DNA of 64,000 nt from Arcicella rosea. Its GTDB lineage: Bacteria; Bacteroidota; Bacteroidia; Cytophagales; Spirosomataceae. Below are positions 36,234-44,512 of the stretch, piece by piece. How positions within the stretch are numbered: position 1 is the first letter of the stretch; every line of letters starts with the position of its first letter. The position numbers and the translations under genes were made by a program. The DNA lies in NCBI RefSeq assembly GCF_040543805.1, contig NZ_JBEUMS010000015.1:62001-126000 (forward strand), written 5' to 3'. The notes beneath the pieces were generated by a model, which did no database searches, was not told where the DNA came from, and saw nothing but the letters and a program-made list of their open reading frames with translations.

Positions 36234-36241
36234 TACCTTTG
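36234..36241 (+). promoter_or_regulatory. -7 box of the DUF4136 gene
   Basis: TACCTTTG, exact TAnnTTTG, 43 bases before ATG 36285. The right arm of the 18-bp inverted repeat lies in the leader. Confidence 0.6.
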
Positions 36242-36284
36242 TAAAGGCTTAAACGCCAATATCCAAAAACAATCTTAAAAATAA

Positions 36285-36833
36285 ATGAAACGCATAGTGG
36301 TTGCAACATTCATTGTTGGACTTCTTGCTACTTCATGCACTCGGGAAACAATACTTGTGAAAGCCAACAACGACTTTCATGCTATAAATACCGAAAATCG
36401 TTCTTTCACGATAGTTCAGGAAGTGAGTCGCCCACAAGAATCAATATCATCGTTAAACGAAATGGTGATTAAAGAGGAAATTGAGAAGCAAATGGAAATA
36501 AGAGGATACACTGAAAGTAGAGAAAATGCAGATGTGTTGATTTCTTATGCTATTTATGATAAAAACCTCAATTTACAACAAGTAAAAAAAGTGTACGGAA
36601 ACACACAAACACAAAATGATGAGTTTGAGGTGTATCAAAAAAACTTAAAGAATGGTACTTTAATCATTTCGATGATTGACAAAAATTCTAACAAAGTATT
36701 TTGGACTGGTTACGCTTCTAAAATTTTGAAATTCAACAAATCTTTAGCGAATAGAGATTTAAAAAATATTACCAGAGCAATTTTTGATAATTATAGAGTA
36801 ACCGCCAATAGTTATTTGGCAAAAAACAATTAA
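36285..36833 (+). CDS. DUF4136 lipoprotein
   Basis: A 182-residue lipoprotein (lipobox LLATSC, Cys near residue 18). The rest fits the DUF4136 pattern: an early strand FTIVQEV, a helix ending in EIEKQMEIRGYTESRENADVLIS, of which MEIRGYTESRENADVLI is the telling part, and a final RDLKNITRAIFDNY. These proteins sit in the cell envelope; function is unknown. Single gene with its own promoter and terminator. Confidence 0.8.
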   Translation: MKRIVVATFIVGLLATSCTRETILVKANNDFHAINTENRSFTIVQEVSRPQESISSLNEMVIKEEIEKQMEIRGYTESRENADVLISYAIYDKNLNLQQVKKVYGNTQTQNDEFEVYQKNLKNGTLIISMIDKNSNKVFWTGYASKILKFNKSLANRDLKNITRAIFDNYRVTANSYLAKNN

Positions 36834-36872
36834 CAATCCTCTTATACAATACCATTTAACAATGAAGCTCTG

Positions 36873-36899
36873 AAAACCTCGATTATATCGAGGTTTTTT
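36873..36899. terminator. Terminator between DUF4136 gene and GSCFA gene
   Basis: AAAACCTCGAT / ATCGAGGTTTT with a three-base loop and T's after it; symmetrical enough to serve both convergent genes. Confidence 0.88.
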
Positions 36900-36903
36900 A
36901 TTT

Positions 36904-37875
36904 TTATAGGAGTTTGCTCATTACTTCTTTAATCTCCTCAGAAACGTCAATTCTAGCACTAATTTTCTCCAAATCAGTTAAAAGAGTGGATAAAAATTGT
37001 TGATGAGCTTCTGACTGTTCATTAAAAGGACGATGAGCCAATCTTTTCTTAATTTGATTCCAATCTGCAATAAAAGATTTTAATTCACCGTCGAAATAAG
37101 TATCAGCAAATTTTTCATAAATATAGTTTTCGGCTACTTCATTTGGATGAATTAAATCGGCTTTATAAAAGCGATAATCACGCAAATCATCCATCATTAA
37201 TTCATAAGCAGGAAAGTATGCTACATCGCTATAATCTGCCGTTAAATAATGACAAGCCGCACGAAGTATTGATTTAGAAATATGATTCTCTGGAATGCCA
37301 TCTTTGGTATGTCTTACTGGCGAAAGTGTAAGAATTATTCTCAAATTAGGATTTACGGCTTTCAACTGCTTATGGAGCATCGCAAAGCTTTTACAAATAT
37401 CTTTTACACTCAATAAGTCTTTTTCAAAAAGTTTATTGGGCATTTTATGGCAATTTGCCACATAAACTGGAGTCGATAAAAGTTTGTAAATAAAAGCTGT
37501 TCCGAAAGTAATTAAAACGAAATTGGCTGATTGAAGTTTGCTTGATAAGTCGTTGATGCTCTCATTGATTGTTTTAGCTAATTCTTCTTCTGTATTGGCA
37601 AAAAACTGTGAATGGAAATCATAATGAAACCAAGTACTTTGGTTTTCGATGAAGAGGCGTTCATCTGCTAATTGATAGTCGGGAGATAAAACTTTAAAAA
37701 TTGAAAGTGGATTAAATAACGTTCCTAATGGATTTACTTCAATTTTCAACTTATTATTTTTCAATTGATTCCCAACTACATCCGCAAAGCAAGAGCCTAA
37801 CGTAATGAGTTGAGAATCAAGAGAAATCTTATTTTGAGCTTTTGGAATCGTAAACGTTGTCCTAAATTCAGCCAT
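36904..37875 (-). CDS. GSCFA-domain protein
   Basis: A 323-residue protein with the family-defining motif ITLGSCFADVVGNQL, then NPLGTLFNPLSI, LTLSPVRHTKDG, and DLIHPNEVAENYIYEKF. It belongs to the SGNH-like esterase group, with a possible catalytic Ser in GSCFA and a His in HPNE. Substrate unknown. It starts seven bases after the DUF4249 stop, so it is the last gene of that operon. Confidence 0.85.
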   Translation of the reverse strand: MAEFRTTFTIPKAQNKISLDSQLITLGSCFADVVGNQLKNNKLKIEVNPLGTLFNPLSIFKVLSPDYQLADERLFIENQSTWFHYDFHSQFFANTEEELAKTINESINDLSSKLQSANFVLITFGTAFIYKLLSTPVYVANCHKMPNKLFEKDLLSVKDICKSFAMLHKQLKAVNPNLRIILTLSPVRHTKDGIPENHISKSILRAACHYLTADYSDVAYFPAYELMMDDLRDYRFYKADLIHPNEVAENYIYEKFADTYFDGELKSFIADWNQIKKRLAHRPFNEQSEAHQQFLSTLLTDLEKISARIDVSEEIKEVMSKLL

Positions 37876-37882
37876 GAAGAGC

Positions 37883-38746
37883 TTATTTTTGTTTAACCGT
37901 AAACGCTAAAGTATCTGCATTTACACCTGTAAAGATACCTAATCCGTTAGTAATTGTACTAGGTGGCGTACTGATGTTTTGCGAAGTACTTCCTGTACTA
38001 TTATACAAAGCTGCATAATCTGGGTTTACTTTTAACAACACAATGTTGTGTTTTCCAAAATATTGAAATTGCTGAGAACGTAATATCGTAGTAGTTCCTT
38101 GTACTGGTTGACTTCTAAAACGTCTTGTTAAATCGCTAAAATTAGTCGTTGTTGGCAAAGTAATAATTAATACTGGGCTTACTTCAAGGTTATCAACAAC
38201 TACAAAATGGTAATCGCTGGTTGGATTACTCCATGTTAAATTAACATTTACATTTTCATCGACACCACCACCAAAACCACCACCAGAAGAAAGATTCAAT
38301 TTAGTACGTGCAATCGAAGTAATATCGGTAGTAAAACCAACAGGTTTCGTTGGAATAATAGTACTTGCCGTTACAGGGTTACCATTGTAAACAAATGATA
38401 AATTATAAGTAACACCAACTTTCAATTTTACATTTGTATCCGATTTATACAAACCCTCTCCTACTGATGTTAACGCATAAGTATTAGTACCATCCGAAAT
38501 TTTGATGTCTAATCCATTGATAGGCGTTTGCGTATTTGAAGTATCTTCATTGTAGGCAATTTCTTTTTTCACAATCAAAGAAATTGGTTTGCCTGCAACT
38601 AAATAAGCTTCAACAATTGGCTTAGCTCCTCCTTGTATAAAATTAGAATCCTCTTCGCAAGCAATTAAAAAACCAAGTAATGCAGTAGCCATTACAAAAG
38701 CAAAGAGGTTCTTTTTTGATGATATATAATTGATATATGATTTCAT
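37883..38746 (-). CDS. DUF4249 outer-membrane lipoprotein
   Basis: A 287-residue lipoprotein (lipobox FLIAC, Cys near residue 30). The DUF4249 pattern is present: PIVEAYLVAGKPISLIVKKE, YNLSFVYNGNPVTASTIIP and many beta strands. The family nearly always follows a TonB receptor of the FecA/CirA type and is thought to be its surface partner; that arrangement is seen here (64 bases after the receptor). Confidence 0.83.
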   Translation of the reverse strand: MKSYINYISSKKNLFAFVMATALLGFLIACEEDSNFIQGGAKPIVEAYLVAGKPISLIVKKEIAYNEDTSNTQTPINGLDIKISDGTNTYALTSVGEGLYKSDTNVKLKVGVTYNLSFVYNGNPVTASTIIPTKPVGFTTDITSIARTKLNLSSGGGFGGGVDENVNVNLTWSNPTSDYHFVVVDNLEVSPVLIITLPTTTNFSDLTRRFRSQPVQGTTTILRSQQFQYFGKHNIVLLKVNPDYAALYNSTGSTSQNISTPPSTITNGLGIFTGVNADTLAFTVKQK

Positions 38747-38810
38747 TTTTTCGTCTTTAATTTGATTTTTTGCCTGATTTGATTATTCGACAAACAAAAA
38801 ACATTTCAAC

Positions 38811-41654
38811 TTACTTGAACTTATAGCTAAATGTGATGTTAGGCGTAAAACCTAAATAATTGACATCCGTAATTGAAAGGTACTTATCTCCTGTAGTTGC
38901 ATCGGTAATTGTTTGATATTTTTTGTACCAAACATTTGTTCTTCCGTAAGCATTAAATACAGAGAATCCGATACTTCCACGTGAGAAATTGTAAGTAGCT
39001 GAAACATCTAAACGATGTGAAGCTGGCAAACGATTTCCATTTGTAATTGATGGATCTGTAAAGTCAATTTCTGTTCCGTCTAATAGTTTTACGGTATAAC
39101 CACCCACAATTGAAGTATAAGGTTTTCCTGAAGCGTAAATCCAAGTAGCTGCTAAATCCCAACGACCTAATTTATAAATGTTTACCGATTTGAATTCGTG
39201 TCTTACATCAAAGTTAGAAGGGAAAGAATTTGCTGAGAATTGAGCGATATATTTATCAGAATGAGCAAAAGTATAACCAACCCAACCAGTATAATCACCA
39301 AATTTCTTCTGAACCAAAAAGTCAATTCCTTTTACTTTACCTGTACCGTTAAAGAAAGTTTCATTCGCAATTAAACCACGACCAATTTGTGGAGCAAAAC
39401 GTAATGTATAACGAGTATCGTTTTGAATATCTTTATAATATCCTTCCACATCAAACAGGTAATCGTTCAATTCATAACTCAATCCAAAAATATAGTGAGT
39501 TGAAGAAGTAACTGGCAAGTAAGAATTATTAGCCAAAACCCAGAAATTACGACTTCCGTTTGAAATATCTTCTCTTTCAACCTGTTTAGCAAACTGATAA
39601 TAAATACCCCAGGCTCCTTTGAACTTCAAACGGTCGTTTACTGAATAAGTACCTGAAAGTCTTGGTTCAAAATAGTTTTTGCTCGTTACATCAAAATAAT
39701 TGGCTCTGATACCAGCTTTCAACACCAATTTACTATCAAATAATTTTATTTGGTCTTGTAAATAAGCGGTCAACAAACTTCCTTTATCATTTTTAGCGAT
39801 AATAACTGTCGTATCATTTTGGCTGTTCGAGTATTGAATATTAAGTCTTGTCGCTTGAATACCAAAAGCTAGCTGATTACTTTTTGAAGTATTGTACTCA
39901 ATATCTGTTTTAGCAGAAAAGTCTTTTAAATCGTTGCTTTCAATTGAACCAAACTTAACGGTAGTCGTTTCGTTATTTCTTACAAATGAGTTTTCACTTG
40001 TATTATCTCTTCCACTAAAGAAGTTTGAATAACTAATCAAGGTATTTGTATAGAATTTATCACTCCATTTTTTCGACCATTTCAAACTCGTACCTGTATT
40101 TCCCCATTTAGAAAGGTCGGTATTGTTGAAACCTCCTCCACCACCAAATGGCAAACCTAAACTTTGCGAATTATCAAGGTAATCTTCTCCGTTGTAAATA
40201 CTCAAACTTACGTTTTCATTTTCAGAAGGTTTGAAAGTAATTTTTCCATTCAAATCATAAAAATATGAAGTTGCTGTTTGTGCACTCTGAGTCCTTCTGA
40301 AACCTCCACCAAAGCCTCCGCCTTGTGTGCTAGTAGTACTTGAATTAAAAGTATTAAAAATCTTATTATAAAGTGGACCAGCCCATGAACGACGACCCGC
40401 TACCGAGAATGTCACTTTTTTGTCTTTAGTAACAGGACCTTCTGCCCAAACATTGGCACTGATTAAGCTTAAATCTCCACCAAAATTAAATTCTCTTTTA
40501 TTACCATCTTTACTTGTAATTTCAACTACAGATGAAATTCTTCCTCCAAATTTAGCATCGAAACCACCTTTATAAAGCTGTACATCTTTGATTGGATTTG
40601 AGTTGAAAGCCGAGAAGAAACCATAAAGGTGATCAACATAATAAACCGTAAAACCATCGTAAAGTACAAGGTTTTGGTCTGGCGTACCACCACGAACATA
40701 CAAACCAGAAGAAGATTGATTGGCAGCACTAATACCTGGCATTAATTGAAAAGAACGGAAAATATCTTTTTCGCCAACGTTTGGTAATTTAGCAATGTTA
40801 CGAGGCGTCATTTTAAACATACCAATTGTTTCGGCAGCTTTCAATACTTCTGTTTTCTCGCCTTTTACTACTACTTCATCCAATTCCGTATTATCTGGTT
40901 CCATTTCGATAGTAATGCCAGAAATTGGAGCATCAGGTACCAATTTTATCGTAGTAGTTACATAACCAATATAACTTAAAATTAAAGTTGTCGTATCTGT
41001 CGGTACTTTCAAGAGTGTAAAATAACCGTCCACATTGGTTTGTGTACCTGTTTTTTTACTCTTAATCATGATATTAACGAAAGGAAGTGGCTCTGATGAA
41101 CGAGCATCAAGAATTTTCCCGGTAAAAGTAAAATCGAATTTCGTAGCAGGTTTTAAAGCAGCTTGGCGACGAGTATTTTGTGGAATTGCTTCCATCGCTG
41201 GACGATTAACAGCAATCTGCGGTGTTGTTCCTTGTGGCGTTGGAGCAGTAATTCCAGCATCTGCAATTGCTGGCGCAGGTACGGCAGAGTTTCCACCATA
41301 ATAAGTACCACTATTGTAACTACTTTTCACATAGACTTTTTGTGATTTAGGAACAATATGAACTAATTGATTATCATCTACATAAAACTTCAGCCCAGAA
41401 CCTTTCAAAAGTCCTCTCATACCTGTTTCTAATGACATATTATCAAACCAGTAACTTGCATATAAGCCTTTAATTTTAGTAGGATCATAAATAAATTTAG
41501 CACCTACTTTTGTTTCTAAATCAGCTAAAATTTCGGCTAGAGGGCGATTATTATAGAATTCATCTTTGATAGTAATCCCAGTAGTTGTTGTAACCTGCGA
41601 AAATACCTTCACTGAGAATAGTACTAAAGTGGTTAAGAGAAAAAGTTTTTTCAT
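38811..41654 (-). CDS. TonB-dependent receptor with STN and CarboxypepD domains
   Basis: A 947-residue outer membrane receptor: signal peptide to about residue 19, a secretin/TonB short N-terminal domain (about 25-105, GAKFIYDPTKIKGLYASYWF), a low-complexity linker, a CarboxypepD domain (about 178-255), a plug (SSSGLYVRGGTPDQNLVLYD) and a 22-strand-type barrel ending ITFSYKFK. The STN domain suggests signalling to an anti-sigma factor, but no such gene is adjacent. Downstream are DUF4249 and GSCFA; upstream is a LytTR two-component pair with separate promoters. The ligand is not evident. Confidence 0.93.
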   Translation of the reverse strand: MKKLFLLTTLVLFSVKVFSQVTTTTGITIKDEFYNNRPLAEILADLETKVGAKFIYDPTKIKGLYASYWFDNMSLETGMRGLLKGSGLKFYVDDNQLVHIVPKSQKVYVKSSYNSGTYYGGNSAVPAPAIADAGITAPTPQGTTPQIAVNRPAMEAIPQNTRRQAALKPATKFDFTFTGKILDARSSEPLPFVNIMIKSKKTGTQTNVDGYFTLLKVPTDTTTLILSYIGYVTTTIKLVPDAPISGITIEMEPDNTELDEVVVKGEKTEVLKAAETIGMFKMTPRNIAKLPNVGEKDIFRSFQLMPGISAANQSSSGLYVRGGTPDQNLVLYDGFTVYYVDHLYGFFSAFNSNPIKDVQLYKGGFDAKFGGRISSVVEITSKDGNKREFNFGGDLSLISANVWAEGPVTKDKKVTFSVAGRRSWAGPLYNKIFNTFNSSTTSTQGGGFGGGFRRTQSAQTATSYFYDLNGKITFKPSENENVSLSIYNGEDYLDNSQSLGLPFGGGGGFNNTDLSKWGNTGTSLKWSKKWSDKFYTNTLISYSNFFSGRDNTSENSFVRNNETTTVKFGSIESNDLKDFSAKTDIEYNTSKSNQLAFGIQATRLNIQYSNSQNDTTVIIAKNDKGSLLTAYLQDQIKLFDSKLVLKAGIRANYFDVTSKNYFEPRLSGTYSVNDRLKFKGAWGIYYQFAKQVEREDISNGSRNFWVLANNSYLPVTSSTHYIFGLSYELNDYLFDVEGYYKDIQNDTRYTLRFAPQIGRGLIANETFFNGTGKVKGIDFLVQKKFGDYTGWVGYTFAHSDKYIAQFSANSFPSNFDVRHEFKSVNIYKLGRWDLAATWIYASGKPYTSIVGGYTVKLLDGTEIDFTDPSITNGNRLPASHRLDVSATYNFSRGSIGFSVFNAYGRTNVWYKKYQTITDATTGDKYLSITDVNYLGFTPNITFSYKFK

Positions 41655-41679
41655 GAAATACAGTTGGTTAATCCGAGTA

Positions 41680-41687
41680 CAAAGTTA
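41680..41687 (-). promoter_or_regulatory. -7 box of the TonB receptor operon
   Basis: Minus-strand TAACTTTG, exact TAnnTTTG, 25 bases before ATG 41654. Confidence 0.55.
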
Positions 41688-41813
41688 GGGCAATCTTCTC
41701 ATAAATTGCCACTTACTTTAGAATACATCAAATAGACCGCTATTATTGTGCGATAGTTGCGTTAAAAAATGTTAAATGCTTTGATATGATATGAAAACGA
41801 GCAATGTGCTTAC

Positions 41814-42527
41814 TTATTGACCGATGCTTTTAAAAAAGCCTTCTGAATAACTTTCGCTGATGGGAATTTGTGCATTACCAATTTTAATCTTTAAGTTTCT
41901 GATAGATTCGATTTTATCTAAGGAAACAATAAAAGACTTGTGTACTCTGTAGCAATCGGGTGTTGGGAGTTTCTCTTCAATGGCTTTCATCGTCATTCTG
42001 GTAACAATAGGTTTTGAAGAAGTAGAAGTATAGATTTTGATATAGTCTTTCAAACCTTCAATATAAGTAATTTCTGAAACCTTAATTTTCACTAATGAAT
42101 AATCAGCATTTACAAAAATGGCTGATATTTTATCTACTACAGGCTCTTCGCTTACTTGTGGTTTATTTCGTAAAGTATATAATTCAGACGCTTTGTTGAC
42201 CGCTTTTAAGAATCTTTCAAAATCAATAGGCTTCAAAAGATAATCTACTACATCTAATTCAAAACCTTCAAGCGCATATTGTTTATAAGCCGTAACAAAA
42301 ATTACCATTGGTTTCGTTTTCAAGCTATGCAAAAACTGAACGCCAGTAATGCCAGGCATTTGTATGTCCAGAAATATCAAATCAATCTGTTCATTTTGTA
42401 AAACTTCAATCGCATCAAAAGCATTTTTACAGCGTTTTACAAGTTTCAAAAATGGTATTTTATTAATATTGTCCTCAAGTAAATCAAGGGCTAGACTTTC
42501 ATCATCTACGGCAATACAATTCAGCAT
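41814..42527 (-). CDS. LytTR-family response regulator
   Basis: 237 residues from ATG 42527 (TTG 42533 also in frame). A receiver domain (residues 1-120) with the acidic pair DD near residue 8 and the phosphorylation site D54 in IFLDIQMPGITG; a C-terminal LytTR DNA-binding domain from about 140 (EITYIEGLKDYIKIYT, CYRVHKSFIVSLDKI). Partner of the kinase encoded 98 bases upstream. Regulators of this class bind upstream of membrane-protein genes; the adjacent TonB receptor is a candidate target, which is inference. Confidence 0.92.
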   Translation of the reverse strand: MLNCIAVDDESLALDLLEDNINKIPFLKLVKRCKNAFDAIEVLQNEQIDLIFLDIQMPGITGVQFLHSLKTKPMVIFVTAYKQYALEGFELDVVDYLLKPIDFERFLKAVNKASELYTLRNKPQVSEEPVVDKISAIFVNADYSLVKIKVSEITYIEGLKDYIKIYTSTSSKPIVTRMTMKAIEEKLPTPDCYRVHKSFIVSLDKIESIRNLKIKIGNAQIPISESYSEGFFKSIGQ

Positions 42528-42588
42528 AAGCAATCTTATTTATCACATTTCAACACTTTGAAAGAGTAAAATATGTTTTATCTATCTT

Positions 42589-42596
42589 CAAAGATA
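42589..42596 (-). promoter_or_regulatory. -7 box of the response regulator gene
   Basis: Minus-strand TATCTTTG, exact TAnnTTTG, in the 98-base gap after the kinase gene, so the regulator may be made independently. Confidence 0.55.
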
Positions 42597-42631
42597 CTCT
42601 TTTTGTGCTATTGGAAAATTACAAAATCAAA

Positions 42632-43693
42632 TTAAGCCAATTCATCTTTACGAATGATGACAAGCTTTATTTTGTAATAATCATCTTGATCTTTAATGAT
42701 TAACTGATGATTCTCTGGATAAAGTAATTCAAGCCTACGTTTTACATTGGCAAGACCAATACCAGAAGCTTCATCTTTTTTTTCTAAAAACTGTCTGTTT
42801 ACTTTATTACTTACTTCAAATGTCAAACTGTTTTTTTGGGTTGTCAAAGTAATTTCAATGGTTGGGTTCGAAATCATGCCGACGCCATGTTTAAAAGAAT
42901 TTTCCACAAAAGGAATCAATAACATGGGTTCAATCGTTTGATTTTTATCTAAATTTCCAACTTCAAAATTGATTGCAATATCATCACCAAAACGTAATTG
43001 TTGAAGCTCAATGTAAGCTCTGAGATACTGAGCTTCTCGTCCTAAAGTTACCATTGCATCATCAGATTCATAAAGCATGTAACGCATTAAATCAGAAAGT
43101 TTTACGACTACGGGTTCTACTTTTTCTGGTTTTCTTCTTGAGAGTGAAACAATACTATTTAATACGTTAAATATAAAATGTGGACTAATCTGCGAGCGTA
43201 AAAAGGATAATTCAGATTTTAGCCTTTCGTTTTCTTGTTCTTTTTTCGATTTTTCATATTCCAGAGTATCAGACACAATGCGATAAGAAGTACTAATTGC
43301 TAGAAAGAAAAGTATTTGAAAAGTAAAGCCTGTTTTGGGGATAAATTTTGCATGTAAAAAAACGCTTTTCACAATTGTTGTCAGCAAAAACACTGAAGCA
43401 ATGAGTATAACAATTGAAAGCAAATACCACCAAATACCTTTTGTCTTTAAAATTTTAGGAATTAGGAAATTACTATTCAAGTAAAAAAACGGTATATTCA
43501 ATAAAGTAAAAATGGCGAAAAAAGTAGTAATTGATACTTTGGGCGTCGGCGGAGGACGACGAATAATTGATTTAACAGGTTCTGCATTTTGAGATTGTAA
43601 CAAAAAAGGTAAAGCCAACATAAAAGCCCAAAATGCAATATGGAGAAACACAACTTGATATTTTGTTAAATTAGTTTTAGTCATTTGAGACAT
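42632..43693 (-). CDS. Sensor histidine kinase, LytS/YehU type
   Basis: A 353-residue membrane kinase: four membrane helices within residues 10-150, then a His_kinase domain with the phosphorylated histidine in RSQISPHFIFNVLNSIVSL, followed by an ATPase domain (IPFVENSFKHG, GIGLANVKRRLELLYP). There is no sensing domain beyond the helices. Start ATG 43693; ATG 43684 is also possible. Confidence 0.92.
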   Translation of the reverse strand: MSQMTKTNLTKYQVVFLHIAFWAFMLALPFLLQSQNAEPVKSIIRRPPPTPKVSITTFFAIFTLLNIPFFYLNSNFLIPKILKTKGIWWYLLSIVILIASVFLLTTIVKSVFLHAKFIPKTGFTFQILFFLAISTSYRIVSDTLEYEKSKKEQENERLKSELSFLRSQISPHFIFNVLNSIVSLSRRKPEKVEPVVVKLSDLMRYMLYESDDAMVTLGREAQYLRAYIELQQLRFGDDIAINFEVGNLDKNQTIEPMLLIPFVENSFKHGVGMISNPTIEITLTTQKNSLTFEVSNKVNRQFLEKKDEASGIGLANVKRRLELLYPENHQLIIKDQDDYYKIKLVIIRKDELA

Positions 43694-43747
43694 CTCATTT
43701 TAAAGCAGTTATTCATCGAATAGCCTATTGATAAAAAGGCAGTCAGA

Positions 43748-43755
43748 CAAATTTA
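43748..43755 (-). promoter_or_regulatory. -7 box of the histidine kinase gene
   Basis: Minus-strand TAAATTTG, exact TAnnTTTG, 54 bases before the kinase ATG. Confidence 0.5.
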
Positions 43756-43795
43756 ATTAAAGATAAGCTGTTAAAAAACATAATAGTATATTCCG

Positions 43796-43803
43796 TAAAT
43801 TTG
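43796..43803 (+). promoter_or_regulatory. -7 box of the YHS-domain gene
   Basis: TAAATTTG, exact TAnnTTTG, 68 bases before ATG 43872; divergent from the kinase promoter 40 bases away. Confidence 0.5.
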
Positions 43804-43871
43804 TGCAGACCATTAAGCTTATAAAAGCGACCATTGAATATCAAATCTAATTTTTTCAATTCAATCAAAAA

Positions 43872-44156
43872 ATGAAAGAGATAATCTTAAGCTTCGCTGT
43901 ACTTACAGCCATCGGAAACGTAGCGTATTCGCAAGAAAAACCCAATAAAGTGGCAAAAGCCACCATTAGTAAAGTAAAGAAAGAAGTAATTCTGGAAGAA
44001 GGGAAAGACCCAATTTGCAAAATGAACGTAGAAAAAGACGCTAAAAACACTTCTACTTATCAGGGTAAAAAAGTACATTTTTGTAGTATTGTTTGCAAAG
44101 AAATGTTTGATAAAAATCCAGAAAAATATGCTTTAAAAGCGGCTGTGAAGCGTTAA
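43872..44156 (+). CDS. Exported YHS-domain protein
   Basis: A 94-residue protein with a signal peptide (ending VAYSQ) and a C-terminal YHS domain: DPICKMNVEKDAKNTSTYQG, VHFCSIVCKEMFDKNPEKY. The cysteines (CKM, FCSIVC) fit metal binding, probably copper, as in YHS proteins of metal ATPases. Small periplasmic YHS proteins are common in Bacteroidetes. It is followed 63 bases later by a small helical protein on the same strand. Confidence 0.85.
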   Translation: MKEIILSFAVLTAIGNVAYSQEKPNKVAKATISKVKKEVILEEGKDPICKMNVEKDAKNTSTYQGKKVHFCSIVCKEMFDKNPEKYALKAAVKR

Positions 44157-44219
44157 AATTAGTAATATTCGTTTTATTTAAAATAAATGTATTAGTAGAA
44201 CTCAAAAAGAATATTCGTG

Positions 44220-44432
44220 ATGAAAACTCTTGAAAAACTAAAAGCTATTTTCCTGAGAATAGATAATGCTAAAAGTAATTCAGAAATCGAAGCTTTGAGT
44301 TTAGAAGTAGATAAGTTATTAAATGAAAGACCAATTGAAGGAATTGCTGATTTTTTACTAGAACAGGCTAATTTATTGAATCAAAAAATAAAATCAATAA
44401 GTACTGAATTTGAGGTAAATGTGGTTCAATGA
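44220..44432 (+). CDS. Small helical hypothetical protein
   Basis: 70 residues from ATG 44220 (a GTG just before it is in frame). Acidic, rich in Leu, Glu and Lys, no membrane segment; looks like a helical hairpin. Good coding character and a strong terminator behind it support it as a gene. Not recognised. Confidence 0.55.
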   Translation: MKTLEKLKAIFLRIDNAKSNSEIEALSLEVDKLLNERPIEGIADFLLEQANLLNQKIKSISTEFEVNVVQ

Positions 44433-44453
44433 ATCTATTTTGCAATTCATAAA

Positions 44454-44498
44454 AAAACACCCTCCAAGCAAACAACAAGTTTTCAGGAGGGTGTTTTT
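44454..44498. terminator. Terminator after the small helical gene
   Basis: AAAACACCCTCC / GGAGGGTGTTTT stem (arms about 44456-44465 and 44486-44497) with A and T tracts on both sides; serves the convergent oxidoreductase too. Confidence 0.9.
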
Positions 44499-44512
44499 AT
44501 TTCAGGTAAAAC

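Larger units (their letters stand above)
36038..36275. repeat. 18-bp perfect inverted repeats flanking a promoter region
   Basis: AGATTGTTTTTGGATATT (36038-36055) and its exact complement AATATCCAAAAACAATCT (36258-36275). The left arm is in the 3' UTR of the Hint gene, before its terminator; the right arm is in the 5' UTR of the DUF4136 gene. Confidence 0.85.

Noticed and set aside
41035..41345. Genes antisense to the TonB receptor linker
   Set aside because: They mirror a low-complexity Pro/Ala linker and have no independent support.
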